Positions 6,550-15,421 of a stretch of 43,065 nucleotides of DNA are shown here, piece by piece (the stretch's first letter is position 1; each line of letters opens with the position of its first letter). Origin of the DNA: an uncultured Acidobacteriota bacterium (GTDB lineage Bacteria > Acidobacteriota > Terriglobia > Terriglobales > CAINCZ01); contig CAINCZ010000076.1 in the NCBI GenBank assembly GCA_903847195.1, positions 1 through 43,065 on the forward strand, read 5' to 3'. Made by a program: the position numbers and the translations under genes. Under the pieces are notes generated by a model, which had not been told where the DNA came from, searched no databases, and was given only the letters and a program-made list of their open reading frames with translations.

Positions 6550-8220
6550 TTACACTTCGAGGATCACCGGCATAATCAGCGGGCGGCGCGAGGTGTTCTT
6601 GACGATGTAGCGCTTGAGGTCCTGGCGGATTTTTTCCTTGATGAGGCCGTAGTCGGCTTTTTCCTCAGCGCTGGAGTGGTCAAGCGTGCGGGTGACGGTC
6701 TCGCGGGCTTCGGCCAGGAAGCCGTTGTCGGCAGGGGCGCCGGCGAAGCCGCGCATGACGATTTCCGGTGCGCTCTCGACGCATCCGGTGAGTTTGTTGA
6801 TGGCGATGACGGCCAGTACGAAGCCGTCTTCACTGAGCAGGCGGCGGTCCTTGATGATGAGGTCTTCGACGACATCGCCGTTGGAGCCGCTATCGATGCA
6901 GATGCGTCCGACGGGGACGCGTCCGGCCTTGCGCGCGCCGAGTTCGTCGAACTCGAGCACGTCGCCGCTTTCGATCATGATGGCGCTGCCGACGACGCCC
7001 TTCATGGAGGCGGCCAACTCGGCGTGCAGCTTGAGCTGGCGGTATTCGCCGTGGATCGGGATGAAGTAGCGCGGCTTGACCAGATTGATGATCAGCTTGA
7101 GCTCTTCCTGGCTGGCGTGTCCGCTGACGTGTACGGGCGGCTTGGTGCCGTCTTCGTAGATCACGTGGGCATTGCGCCGGAAGAGGTGATCGATCATGCG
7201 GTAAATCTTCTTGTCGTTGCCGGGGATGATGCGCGACGAGAGCACGACGGTGTCGCCGGGGGCGATGCGGGCGTGCTTGTGATTGTCGACGGCGGCGCGC
7301 GAGAGGGCCGACATGGGCTCGCCCTGGGTGCCGCTGATGAGCACGCAGACGCGCTCGGACGGGAAGCTCTTGATTTCGCCGGGATGGATGAGCAGGCCGT
7401 CGGGAATGTCGAGATAGCCCAGGTCCTGCGCGATCTCAGCCGACGACATCATGGAGCGGCCGACGAGGGCCACCTTGCGGTTGTAACGCTGCGCCATCTC
7501 GAGAGCCAGCTTGATGCGATGGATCGACGACGAGAAGCAGGAGACGAAGATGCGCTGCGTGGTGCGGGAGAAGATCTCGTCGAACTTGCGGATGACGGCG
7601 CGTTCGCTGGCGGTGAAGCCGGGGCGCTCGACGTTGGTGGAGTCCTGCATCAAAGCCAGCACGCCAGCCTTGCCGTATTCGGCGAAGGCGTGGAGGTCGA
7701 AGAGCCGGTTGTCGGTGGGCGTGGGGTCGACCTTGAAGTCACCGGTGTGAATGATGACGCCCAGCGGCGTGTGAATGGCCAGTCCGACGCAATCGACCAG
7801 ACTGTGCGTGACCTGGATGGGCTGGATGGTGAAAGGGCCGACGTTGAAGCGCTTGCCGGGCACCATCTCGTGGAGCGTGGCCTGATCGAGCAGCTTATGT
7901 TCGTCGAGCTTGTCTTCGACGTAGGCCAGGGTGAACTCGGTGCCCCAGACGGGAACATTGAGCTCGGAGAGTATCCACGGGAGGGCGCCGATGTGGTCCT
8001 CGTGGCCGTGGGTAAGAACGATGCCGCGTACCTTGTCGCGGTTTTGGATCAGGTAGGTGATGTCGGGGACAACGATGTCGACGCCGAGCAACTCGGTTTC
8101 GGGGAACATCAGGCCGGCATCGATCACCAGAATGTCGTCACCCCAGCGCACGGCCATGCAGTTCATACCGAACTCGCCGAGACCACCAAGGGGGATAATT
8201 TGCAGTTTTTTTCCGCTCAT
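6550..8220 (-). CDS. rnj: Ribonuclease J
   Basis: RNase J is a cytoplasmic metallo-beta-lactamase/beta-CASP ribonuclease with 5'-3' exonuclease and endonuclease activity in RNA turnover and rRNA maturation. The 556-residue protein has the usual length. It shows the opening LQIIPLGGLGEFGMN, the zinc motif HGHEDH at residues 71-76, further metal ligands (HTGDFK, residues about 170-175), and the beta-CASP segment with SGTQGEPMSALSRA, followed by HVSGHASQEELK and a C-terminal domain. I chose the ATG giving MSGKKLQIIPLGG; a GTG two codons upstream (8226) is possible, and neither has a strong ribosome binding site. It is transcribed divergently from the EcsC-family gene, with a run of eight G (8249-8256) in the shared upstream region. 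Confidence 0.95.
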   Translation of the reverse strand: MSGKKLQIIPLGGLGEFGMNCMAVRWGDDILVIDAGLMFPETELLGVDIVVPDITYLIQNRDKVRGIVLTHGHEDHIGALPWILSELNVPVWGTEFTLAYVEDKLDEHKLLDQATLHEMVPGKRFNVGPFTIQPIQVTHSLVDCVGLAIHTPLGVIIHTGDFKVDPTPTDNRLFDLHAFAEYGKAGVLALMQDSTNVERPGFTASERAVIRKFDEIFSRTTQRIFVSCFSSSIHRIKLALEMAQRYNRKVALVGRSMMSSAEIAQDLGYLDIPDGLLIHPGEIKSFPSERVCVLISGTQGEPMSALSRAAVDNHKHARIAPGDTVVLSSRIIPGNDKKIYRMIDHLFRRNAHVIYEDGTKPPVHVSGHASQEELKLIINLVKPRYFIPIHGEYRQLKLHAELAASMKGVVGSAIMIESGDVLEFDELGARKAGRVPVGRICIDSGSNGDVVEDLIIKDRRLLSEDGFVLAVIAINKLTGCVESAPEIVMRGFAGAPADNGFLAEARETVTRTLDHSSAEEKADYGLIKEKIRQDLKRYIVKNTSRRPLIMPVILEV

Positions 8221-8331
8221 CTTCACGTACTTTTATGCTAACACCAAAGGGGGGGGCTCGGCACAACCGAACTGTGACATCATAGGAGGCGATTTCCGCA
8301 GCCGGTGGGCGGCGTGAAAGGGGCGGAGCAG

Positions 8332-9009
8332 ATGAAGCAAATCACGCAGAACAAGGGATGGGTGCGGCGGCGGCTCGAGACGGCGCTGTTCAGCGGTCTG
8401 CAGCAGGCGTACAGCAAGGTGCAGGTAGACCAGGGACGGTACCTGATGCAACTGCGCTCCAACTACGGGCTGCCGGTGAATAGCTACCAGGGGATGTTTA
8501 CACTGCCGATCCAACAGGTGGATGCGGTGGCGAGCGCGGTGATCCGCTCCAGCATGAAGCTGGCGGCGGCCGAGGGCGCGGGGCTGGGATTCGGCGGGTT
8601 CCTGACGGTGGTGCCGGACATGGGGATTCTGTCGGCGATCACGATGCGCACGATCCAGAAGCTGAGCCTGGTGTACGGCTTTGAGTTCCGCACCGAGCCG
8701 GAGATGGCCGAGTTGTGGATGGCGGCGGCCAGCGCGGCGGGCGTGGACATTGGGCGCGATCTGCTGGAAAAGAGCCTGCTGAAGAGGTTTACGGCGCGCG
8801 CCATCCGGATGATAGCGGCGCAGGCGAGCCAGGAGATGGTGGAGCGCTGGGCGGCGCGCATGGTTCCGGTGCTGAGCTCGGTGTTGGGCGGCGGGCTGAA
8901 TTACTATTTCGTGCGCACCTGGGGCGCAAGGGCGGCGCGGCACTTTCGCGCGCGGCACCTGGCGGTGCGGGAACAATTGGCGAAGGGCAGCACGGCGCAG
9001 TTGGGTTGA
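8332..9009 (+). CDS. EcsC-family protein
   Basis: This 225-residue protein matches the EcsC family, named from a gene beside the Bacillus EcsAB transporter; the biochemical role of the family is unknown. Characteristic segments are the ADGAGLGFGG-like region (here AAEGAGLGFGGFLTVVPDMGI) and the following helix ITMRTIQKLSLVYGF, then a long alpha-helical C-terminal half ending in RHLAVREQLA. I placed the start at ATG 8332, with AAAGGGG eight bases upstream. GTG codons at 8305 and 8314 are in frame, but the AGGAGG at 8284 is too far from them. No Ecs transporter genes adjoin it. Confidence 0.78.
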   Translation: MKQITQNKGWVRRRLETALFSGLQQAYSKVQVDQGRYLMQLRSNYGLPVNSYQGMFTLPIQQVDAVASAVIRSSMKLAAAEGAGLGFGGFLTVVPDMGILSAITMRTIQKLSLVYGFEFRTEPEMAELWMAAASAAGVDIGRDLLEKSLLKRFTARAIRMIAAQASQEMVERWAARMVPVLSSVLGGGLNYYFVRTWGARAARHFRARHLAVREQLAKGSTAQLG

Positions 9010-9040
9010 TTTTCAGCCGGAAAGGCTGAGAGCGGCAATT

Positions 9041-9084
9041 CCCACCCTAGCTCCGCCCTGCGGGCTCCGCGAGGGTGGGGCACC
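9041..9084. repeat. REP-like palindrome between convergent genes
   Basis: CCCACCCT (9041-9048) pairs with AGGGTGGG (9072-9079), with partly paired GC-rich interior, and the unit ends in GGGGCACC. It belongs with the elements at 3136 and 41461 and lies where the EcsC gene and the permease operon converge, so it may also act as a terminator. Confidence 0.65.
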
Positions 9085-9093
9085 GCACCGTGC

Positions 9094-9987
9094 TTACAAT
9101 CCGGCTTCCATGCGTGAGCGGGGATCGAGGCAGTCGCGCAAGGCGTCGCCGATGAAGTTGAAGGCGAGCACGGCCAGCACCACCGCGACCGCGGGGAAGA
9201 GCACGAGGTGCGGTGCGTCGAACAGATGCGAGCGGCCGTCGTTGAGCATAGTGCCCCAGCTGGCCGTGGGCGGGGCGACACCCAACCCCAGAAAACTCAT
9301 GGTGGCTTCGGCGAGCACGGCTCCGGCCATGCCGATGGCGGCCTGCACGATGACGGGCTGAATGATGTTGGGCCAGATGTGGCGGACGACGATGCGCAGA
9401 TCGCCCGCGCCCAGCACACGCGCGGCTTCCACGAACTCACGCTCCCGCATGGCTAACACTTGGGCGCGCACCAGGCGCGCGTAGCCGACCCATCCGCCGA
9501 TGGCGAGCGCCAGAATCAGATTGAAAATCCCGGGACCGAGGAAGGCGACGAAGGCGATGGCCAGCAGTACGCCCGGGAACGACATGAAGGCGTTCATGAC
9601 GACGACGTTGACGAAGCGATCGAGGCGTCCGCCGTAATAGCCGGCCAGCGAGCCCACGATGAGTCCCAACAGCAGCGAGAAGCAAACGACGCTGCCGCCT
9701 ACCAGCATGGAGATGCGCGCGCCATAGATGATGCGCGAGAGGGTGTCGCGGCCCAGTTCGTCGGTGCCGAACCAGTGCGACGCCGAAGGCGGCGCGAGGC
9801 GCGAGGCGAGGTCGATGCGCGCGGGATCGTGTGGCGCGAGCCAGGGAGCCAGCAAGGCGAATAGGACGAAGATCACCACCAGCAGGATGCCGGCGACGGC
9901 GAGCGGATTCTGCCACGCGACTCCCCAGCGGGTGGCGGCGATCCGCATCTTCATCTTCGGGGTGGCCGTGGCTGCCGGGCTGCTCAT
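9094..9987 (-). CDS. OppC/DppC-type ABC transporter permease
   Basis: This is a 297-residue inner-membrane subunit of a peptide/nickel/opine-type ABC importer. It has a hydrophobic N-terminal segment, the family motif FGTDELGRDTLSRIIYGARIS near residues 75-95, further transmembrane helices, and the cytoplasmic EAA loop (EFVEAARVLGAGDLRIVVRHIWPN) that contacts the ATPase. It follows the OppB-type gene by 30 bp on the same strand. No substrate-binding protein or ATPase gene is nearby, so substrate is unknown. Confidence 0.9.
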   Translation of the reverse strand: MSSPAATATPKMKMRIAATRWGVAWQNPLAVAGILLVVIFVLFALLAPWLAPHDPARIDLASRLAPPSASHWFGTDELGRDTLSRIIYGARISMLVGGSVVCFSLLLGLIVGSLAGYYGGRLDRFVNVVVMNAFMSFPGVLLAIAFVAFLGPGIFNLILALAIGGWVGYARLVRAQVLAMREREFVEAARVLGAGDLRIVVRHIWPNIIQPVIVQAAIGMAGAVLAEATMSFLGLGVAPPTASWGTMLNDGRSHLFDAPHLVLFPAVAVVLAVLAFNFIGDALRDCLDPRSRMEAGL

Positions 9988-10017
9988 CGGTGTTTCTTTA
10001 TTTCCTCATTTACTGCT

Positions 10018-10935
10018 TTACTGCCGGATGCGCGGGTTTACCGCGGAGTACAGCAAGTCCGTCAGCAGGTTGACCACGACATAGGTGAGTCCTATGGCCA
10101 GAATGCAGCCCTGCACCAGGTAATAGTCGCGATTGGAGATGGCCTGGATGGCAAGGCGTCCAATGCCGGGCCAGGAAAAGATGGTTTCGGTGACGATGGC
10201 TCCGGCCAGCAGCGCGCCGAACTGTAGGCCGAGCACGGTGATGACCGGCACCATGGCGTTGCGCAGTGCGTGGCGATAGACGACGGTGCGCTCTCGCAGG
10301 CCCTTGGCACGGGCGGTGCGAACGTAGTCCTGGCCGAGCTCTTCGAGCATGGCGGTGCGCACCATGCGGGTGAGGATGGCCGCCAGCGCACCTCCCATGG
10401 TGAGGGCGGGAAGAACGAGATGCGCGAGCGAGCCCGAGCCTGAGACCGGCAGCCATCCGAGGTACACGGAGAAGAACAGGATGAGCACCGGGCCGAGGGC
10501 GAAGTTGGGGAACGACAGGCCGAGCAGCGAGACGAAGCTCAGCAGACGGTCGCTCCAGCGGTTGCGATGGGTGGCGGAATAGACGCCCGCCGGGATGGCC
10601 AGTGCGATGGCGACCAACAAGGCCGCGATGGTGAGCCGCAGCGTAGCGGGATAGCGGGCGGCGATGAGCGCGCCCACGCCCTGCTGATAGCGCAGCGAGA
10701 GTCCGAGATTGCCGTGCAGCACACCGCGCCAGTAATTGACGTATTGCTGGCCGAGGGGAACATCGAGTCCGTAGGCATGGCGCGCGGCGGCGAGGTCGGC
10801 GCTGGCGGCACCTTCGCCGAGCATCTGCTGCACGGGGTCGCCGGGGACGAGGTGAATGAGCAGGAAGACAACGGAGACCACCAGCCAGATCACGGGCAGC
10901 GTATACAACAGCCGGTTTAGCAGCGTGCGTGCCAC
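10018..10935 (-). CDS. OppB/DppB-type ABC transporter permease
   Basis: This is a 305-residue permease partner of the OppC-type protein. The N-terminus LLNRLLYTLPVIWLVVSVVFLLIHLVPGDP is the classic OppB/DppB opening. Several transmembrane helices and the EAA-like loop (QDYVRTARAKGLRERTVVYRHALRN) follow, and the C-terminus has the LLTDLLYSAVNPRIR ending of the family. The start is GTG with CAGGAG about a dozen bases upstream. It sits 32 bp after the CNNM/CBS gene, so the three probably form one operon. Confidence 0.9.
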   Translation of the reverse strand: MARTLLNRLLYTLPVIWLVVSVVFLLIHLVPGDPVQQMLGEGAASADLAAARHAYGLDVPLGQQYVNYWRGVLHGNLGLSLRYQQGVGALIAARYPATLRLTIAALLVAIALAIPAGVYSATHRNRWSDRLLSFVSLLGLSFPNFALGPVLILFFSVYLGWLPVSGSGSLAHLVLPALTMGGALAAILTRMVRTAMLEELGQDYVRTARAKGLRERTVVYRHALRNAMVPVITVLGLQFGALLAGAIVTETIFSWPGIGRLAIQAISNRDYYLVQGCILAIGLTYVVVNLLTDLLYSAVNPRIRQ

Positions 10936-10967
10936 GGGGTCGCGTTGCTCCTGTTCTTTTTAATTTC

Positions 10968-12350
10968 CTAACCGTTTTCCGGCGATTGCGCCGGGGGCAC
11001 AGCCACGGGCTCAATCTTCACCCGGGCGATGCGGTGTCCGTCAACTTCCAGCACGGTGAACCTGCGCCCGGCAAACTCCAGGGTCTCGCCGCCGTGCGGT
11101 ATGCGCTGCAGGCGCGCCAGCAGGAATCCGGCGAGGGTCTCGTAACCCTGGTCGCGCGGCAGAGCCAGCTGGTACTGGGTTTCCAAATCGCGGATCGGCA
11201 CCGAACCGTCCAGCACCATGGTAGCGCCCACGGGCAGGGACTGGCGCGCAATATCGAATTCGTCTTCCAGTTCGCCGACGAGCTGTTCGAGGACGTCTTC
11301 GGCGGAGACGACTCCGGCGGTGGAGCCGAACTCGTCAACCACGACGGCGAGGTGGCGCTTACGCTGCTTGAACTCGGCGAGGAGATCGGGAAGCAGCTTG
11401 GTTTCCGGGACGATGAGCACGTCGCGCATGATCTGGCGGATCTGCATGGCGATGAGCCGCTGCTGTGCCTCGGGCGCGGTCAGGGTGAGGCGCAGGCGCA
11501 TCCAGCGGGTGAGGTCCTTGGAGTAGAGCAGGCCGATGATGTGCTCGGGGCCGCGCTGTTCGTCGTAGACGGGAATGCGCGAGTGCTGTTCTTCGACAAC
11601 GTGGCGCAAGGCTTCGTCGAGCGGCATGTTGGCCGGAAGCGAGAAGATGTCGGGCCGGGGAACCATGATCTCGCGCACCGTCACCTCGCCGAGTTCCAGC
11701 GAACGGTGGATCAGCGCTTCTTCAAAGGCCGGCAGGAGACCGACGCGGCGGCTGGCGGTGGCAAGCAGCTTGAATTCCTCGGCGGAATGCACGCCGCCCT
11801 GGCGCAACTGGGTGACGCCGAAGAGGCGCAGCACGAGGCGCGCGCCGTTTTTCATCACCGTGATGAAGGGCCGGGTGAGGGTGAGGAAGACTTCCACCGG
11901 TCCGGCGACGGCGAGGGCAACCCGCTCGGCACGCTGGAGGGCCAGCGACTTGGGCACCAGTTCACCGAGGGTGGTGTGCAGGTAGGTGATGAGAATGAAG
12001 GCGACGATGATGGCGATCGGGTGACGCCAGGAGGTGAGGAAGCTGGCGGCGCCAAAGAAGCGCTCGATCAGGTAGGCGAAGGTGGCCTCGCCGACCCAGC
12101 CGAGTCCGAGGCTGGCAAGGGTTACGCCGAGCTGGACGGCGGCGAGCAACTCGTCGAGCCGCGCCTGCAGGCGTTCGACGGTGCGGGCGCCAAGGCGTCC
12201 GGCTTCGATCATCTGCTGCACGCGGGTGGTGCGCACGCTGACAAGCGCGAACTCGGCGGCCACGAAAAAGGCGTTGGCGGCCACCAGAAGCAGCACGACC
12301 AGAACGCGCAGCAGCAAGAGACCTTCCATGCGTAAGCCGAATTGTATCAT
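10968..12350 (-). CDS. CNNM/CBS-domain membrane protein (hemolysin C / CorC-like)
   Basis: This 460-residue protein has the domain order of the CNNM/TlyC family. First comes a DUF21 membrane domain (about residues 8-190, beginning LLLLRVLVVLLLVAANAFFVAAEFALVSVR), then two CBS domains (about 205-330, with the MVPRPDIFSLPANMPLDEALR segment), then a CorC/HlyC C-terminal domain (about 345-430, with LVGELEDEFD). Family members are implicated in magnesium/cobalt export or in organic-cation and membrane stress. The frame is open to 12866, but the DUF21 domain starts right at this ATG or the one at 12329. Neither start has a strong ribosome binding site. It is first in a likely operon with the two ABC permeases. 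Confidence 0.88.
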   Translation of the reverse strand: MIQFGLRMEGLLLLRVLVVLLLVAANAFFVAAEFALVSVRTTRVQQMIEAGRLGARTVERLQARLDELLAAVQLGVTLASLGLGWVGEATFAYLIERFFGAASFLTSWRHPIAIIVAFILITYLHTTLGELVPKSLALQRAERVALAVAGPVEVFLTLTRPFITVMKNGARLVLRLFGVTQLRQGGVHSAEEFKLLATASRRVGLLPAFEEALIHRSLELGEVTVREIMVPRPDIFSLPANMPLDEALRHVVEEQHSRIPVYDEQRGPEHIIGLLYSKDLTRWMRLRLTLTAPEAQQRLIAMQIRQIMRDVLIVPETKLLPDLLAEFKQRKRHLAVVVDEFGSTAGVVSAEDVLEQLVGELEDEFDIARQSLPVGATMVLDGSVPIRDLETQYQLALPRDQGYETLAGFLLARLQRIPHGGETLEFAGRRFTVLEVDGHRIARVKIEPVAVPPAQSPENG

Positions 12351-12404
12351 CGCGTTGCGCACAGCTCTGTAGGGTGGCGGGCAGCCGGGGACGCACGGGC
12401 GACG

Positions 12405-12410
12405 TATAAT
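12405..12410 (+). promoter_or_regulatory. Perfect -10 box, possible promoter of the adaptor gene
   Basis: TATAAT occurs in the region divergent from the CNNM gene, about 180 bp before the next plus-strand start. I see no good -35 hexamer at the right distance, so this is weak. Confidence 0.3.
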
Positions 12411-12591
12411 GCGGGGTTCACCCCAGTGGGCGGTTCGGCGCCGGCCCTCAGCAAGGCGCGAATGTTCTATTTCTCTGGAACTGGCGAGCGGCCGCCTGCG
12501 TATCAGAAAACGGAAAGCGTATTCATAAATAACCCGGCCGGGCAGGTTGGCTCCTGCTCGAGAGCGGGCTGAGGCCCCAGGAGGCAAGCGA

Positions 12592-13809
12592 GTGGCGAAC
12601 GGCAACGGCAAGGCACAGCAGAAGAAACGGCGGCGCTCCCTGATTATTGTCGGGCTGATCGTACTCATAGTGGTCGTCGTCGGTGTGGTGGTGGCCTTTA
12701 AGCGCAGCGGAACAAAGATCGATCCGGCGAAGCTGGCCAAGGCCGAGCGCGGCGACCTGGCGAAGAGCGTGGTGGCGACAGGAAAGATCCAGCCGATCAT
12801 TAGCGTGGACATCAAGTCAAAGGCCAGCGGAATTCTGAAGAGGCTGCACGTGGAAGAAGGCGACACGGTGAAGCCGGGGCAGGTGCTGGCCGAGCTTGAC
12901 CGCGACGAAATCCTGGCGAGCGTGCGTTCGCAGGATGCGCAGCTGGCTTCCTCGGAGGCTACGCTGAACGCGGCGGAGGCGGATTTGAAGCGGGCACAGG
13001 TGGACGCCGAAGCGCCCGATGTGCCGCTGCTGAAGCGGGCCTACGAGCGGGCCGTGCAGATGCAGAAGGACGGAGTGGTTTCGGATTCGGCGCGCGAAGA
13101 CGCGCAGAAGGCCTATGAACTGGCGGTGAACAAGCGCGACGTGTCGCTGGCGAACGTGACGGTGGGACGCGCGAAGGTGGCGCAGTGCCGCGCCGACGTG
13201 CAAAAGAACCGCGCCAATCTGTCGCAGCTCAAGGAACAACTCGGTTACACGACGCTGATTGCTCCGATGGGCGGGAAAGTGCTCTCGCGTCCGGTGGAAG
13301 TGGGCGATGCGATCAGCTCGATCCTGGTGATGGGTTCGGCGGCCACGCTGGTCATGACCATCGGCGACATCAGCGAAGTGTATGTGAAGGGCAAGGTGGA
13401 CGAGAGCGACATCGCGAAGGTTTACCTGGGACAGCCGGCGCGGATCAAGATCGAGTCGTTCAAGGGCAAGCCTTTCGCGGGCAAGGTGACGAAAATTTCA
13501 CCGATGGGCGCGGAGAAGGACAACGTAACGACCTTCGAGGTGCGGGTTTCGATCGACAACTCGGCAGGCGAGTTGAAGGCGGCGATGACGGCCAACGCCG
13601 AGATCATCCTGGAAGAGCACCACAATGTATTGCATGTGCCCGAAGGCGCGTTGATCTACGACAAGGACAAGCGCGCGTTCGTGGAGATTCCCGATCCCAC
13701 GATGAAGGACGGTAAGAAAAAGGTGCCGGTGCAGGTTGGCATCTCGAACGGCGCCAAGACCGAGATACTGAGCGGGCTTAAGGAGAACGATCAGGTCGTG
13801 TTGCAGTAG
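12592..13809 (+). CDS. MacA/HlyD-type membrane fusion (periplasmic adaptor) protein
   Basis: This 405-residue adaptor links an inner-membrane transporter to an outer-membrane channel. Residues about 13-40 are a basic stretch followed by one transmembrane helix (RRRSLIIVGLIVLIVVVVGVVV). Then come a barrel-sandwich half (KASGILKRLHVEEGDTVKPGQVLAELDR), an alpha-helical hairpin of about 110 residues, and the returning half (YTTLIAPMGGKVLSRPVEVGD) with beta-barrel and membrane-proximal domains. The start is GTG 12592, because a perfect AGGAGG lies at 12579-12584 seven bases before it; an ATG-less extension upstream exists but lacks such a site. No MacB-type ABC permease or TolC gene adjoins it, so its partners are elsewhere. 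Confidence 0.88.
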   Translation: MANGNGKAQQKKRRRSLIIVGLIVLIVVVVGVVVAFKRSGTKIDPAKLAKAERGDLAKSVVATGKIQPIISVDIKSKASGILKRLHVEEGDTVKPGQVLAELDRDEILASVRSQDAQLASSEATLNAAEADLKRAQVDAEAPDVPLLKRAYERAVQMQKDGVVSDSAREDAQKAYELAVNKRDVSLANVTVGRAKVAQCRADVQKNRANLSQLKEQLGYTTLIAPMGGKVLSRPVEVGDAISSILVMGSAATLVMTIGDISEVYVKGKVDESDIAKVYLGQPARIKIESFKGKPFAGKVTKISPMGAEKDNVTTFEVRVSIDNSAGELKAAMTANAEIILEEHHNVLHVPEGALIYDKDKRAFVEIPDPTMKDGKKKVPVQVGISNGAKTEILSGLKENDQVVLQ

Positions 13810-13836
13810 TCCGCGCCTCCCCTTCGTTCTCTTTTC

Positions 13837-13870
13837 GCGGGCGGCCGCCCCTCCGGCCGCCCGCTTGACT
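13837..13870 (+). terminator. GC-rich hairpin after the adaptor gene
   Basis: GCGGGCGGCC (13837-13846) and GGCCGCCCGC (13855-13864) are perfect 10-bp arms with an eight-base loop, followed by the modest T-rich tail TTGACTTT. It lies 28 bp after the stop codon. Confidence 0.6.
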
Positions 13871-13902
13871 TTGTGTACGACGCACTGCTACTTTCGCCGC
13901 CA

Positions 13903-14700
13903 ATGCAGGTGATTACCCTCACGACCGACTTCGGACTCGACGATTCCTACGTCGGCGTGATGAAGGGCGTGCTGCTCTCGCTGGCTCCCAACGCTGCCAT
14001 CGTTGATCTTACGCACGCGATCGCTTCATATGACGTGCTGGAGGCGGCGCTCACGCTGGCGCATAGTGCGCCGTATTTCCCGCCGGGGACGATTCACGTG
14101 ATGGTGGTTGATCCGGGCGTGGGCACGGCGCGGCGTCCGCTGGTGGTCGAAGCCGGCGGGCATGGTTTTGTCGCACCCGACAATGGCGTGCTCTCATTGA
14201 TTTTGGAACGCGAGCCGAACGCGGTGGTACGGCACGCGAACCGCAGCCAGTATTTCCTGCCCGTTGTCAGCAATACGTTTCACGGGCGTGACGTGTTTGC
14301 TCCGCTGGCGGCCCATCTGGCGCGGGGTGTAGCGGCATCTGAGTTGGGGGACCCGGTGACGGATGCGGTGCGGTTGATTTTGCCAGCGCCGCAGCGGGTG
14401 GACGCCCAGACGCTGCGGGGCGAGGTCTTGCGCGTGGACAAGTTCGGCAACCTGGCGACCAACCTGCGTCCGGAGCACGTGCCCGCGCTGTTCGCGAAGG
14501 CGACGCCACGGTTTACGCTGGCGGTCGGCAGGGGCGAGGTGAGCACGCTGCATTCGACATTTGGCGAAGGCTTGCCGGGAGATGTGTTCCTGGTGCTGGG
14601 CAGCATGGGCTTTCTGGAGATTGCGGCCAACCTGCAATCGGCGGCCGAACTGCTCGCGGCAGGACGCGGGAGCGGGTTCGTGCTGCGGATACAGCCATGA
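13903..14700 (+). CDS. S-adenosylmethionine hydrolase (DUF62 / hydroxide adenosyltransferase)
   Basis: This 265-residue enzyme belongs to the family related to fluorinase and chlorinase, whose common members hydrolyse S-adenosylmethionine to adenosine and methionine. Family marks are the start ITLTTDFGLDDSYVGVMKG (Asp and Lys), the VDPGVGTARRPL segment, APDNGVLS, NTFHGRDVFAPLAAHL (Arg/Asp/His region) and VDKFGNLATNL. The start MQVITL fits the family; an in-frame GTG at 13873 lacks support. Its TGA overlaps the next gene's ATG (ATGA), so translation of the two is likely coupled. Confidence 0.9.
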   Translation: MQVITLTTDFGLDDSYVGVMKGVLLSLAPNAAIVDLTHAIASYDVLEAALTLAHSAPYFPPGTIHVMVVDPGVGTARRPLVVEAGGHGFVAPDNGVLSLILEREPNAVVRHANRSQYFLPVVSNTFHGRDVFAPLAAHLARGVAASELGDPVTDAVRLILPAPQRVDAQTLRGEVLRVDKFGNLATNLRPEHVPALFAKATPRFTLAVGRGEVSTLHSTFGEGLPGDVFLVLGSMGFLEIAANLQSAAELLAAGRGSGFVLRIQP

Positions 14701-15155
14701 GCGTGCACCTGCTGGAGCGCGAGCAGTTCATTCGGCGGCCGCTGGCCGAGGTCTTTGATTTTTTCTCGCGCGCAGAGAACCTGGAGCAGATCACGCCCGC
14801 GTGGCTCAACTTCAAAGTACTCAGCCTGAGCACGTCCACGATCGAAGCGGGCACGCTGATCCGCTATCTGCTGCGCTGGCATGGCGTGCCGCTGCGCTGG
14901 ACGAGCAGGATCGTGCGGTGGGAGCCGCCGTACGCTTTCATCGACGAACAGGTCTCAGGGCCGTACCGCCGATGGCACCACGAGCATCGCTTCCAGGAGC
15001 AGGAGGGCGGCACGCTGATCACAGATCGTGTGGAGTACAGCCTGCCGCTGGGATTGCTGGGGGAGGTGGCGCATGCGCTGATGGTGCGGCGGGAGGTGGC
15101 GGCGATCTTTGACTTTCGCGCGGGGGAGATCAGGCGGCGGTTTGGCGGCGGGTGA
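14697..15155 (+). CDS. SRPBCC (START-like) ligand-binding protein
   Basis: This 152-residue protein has the compact SRPBCC fold pattern: an N-terminal strand with EREQFIRRPLAEVFDFFSRAENLEQITP (the typical opening of the cyclase/dehydrase group), a beta-sheet with paired tryptophans (LRWHGVPLRWTSRIVRWEPPYAFIDEQ), and a long C-terminal helix (FDFRAGEIRRRFG). Such proteins bind hydrophobic ligands, but the ligand is unknown here. Its start overlaps the SAM hydrolase stop by four bases. It ends immediately beside the convergent small gene at 15156. Confidence 0.82.
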   Translation: MSVHLLEREQFIRRPLAEVFDFFSRAENLEQITPAWLNFKVLSLSTSTIEAGTLIRYLLRWHGVPLRWTSRIVRWEPPYAFIDEQVSGPYRRWHHEHRFQEQEGGTLITDRVEYSLPLGLLGEVAHALMVRREVAAIFDFRAGEIRRRFGGG

Positions 15156-15389
15156 TTACGGATTTTTCGGCTTGTCGCGGGCGAGATCCTGCACCCGGGC
15201 GGACCACTTGAGAAAGCGCCACAGGTTCACGCGTTCGCGGAAGATGAATCCCCAGAATTCCAGGAAGTCCGATTTCTGCATCCTCACACCGCAATAAGTC
15301 TCGATGCGCCAGCGCAGATAGGCTGAGCGCCAGGGCGCCAGCCGGTGTCCGCGAGTTGCATGCCACAGAAATCGCCAGATGGAGAGCAT
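15156..15389 (-). CDS. Small basic protein of unknown function
   Basis: This is a 77-residue protein, rich in Trp (seven) and Arg, with no signal peptide and only short hydrophobic patches (LSIWRFLWHATRGHR, then FLEFWGFIFRERVNLWRFLKW). The composition is unlike a random high-GC frame and I believe it is real. It may sit at the membrane surface. It lies 32 bp downstream of pilR on the same strand and could be the last cistron of the pil operon. No function can be assigned. Confidence 0.6.
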   Translation of the reverse strand: MLSIWRFLWHATRGHRLAPWRSAYLRWRIETYCGVRMQKSDFLEFWGFIFRERVNLWRFLKWSARVQDLARDKPKNP

Positions 15390-15421
15390 TGCTTCGTTAA
15401 TCTAACACGATCCTGCGACGG

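Noticed and set aside
6508..8241. Long plus-strand open frame opposite rnj
   Set aside because: Shadow of the RNase J codons, with biased acidic composition and no domain.
12547..12591. Upstream extension of the MacA-like adaptor
   Set aside because: The AGGAGG directly before GTG 12592 marks the start, and the extension has no adaptor features.
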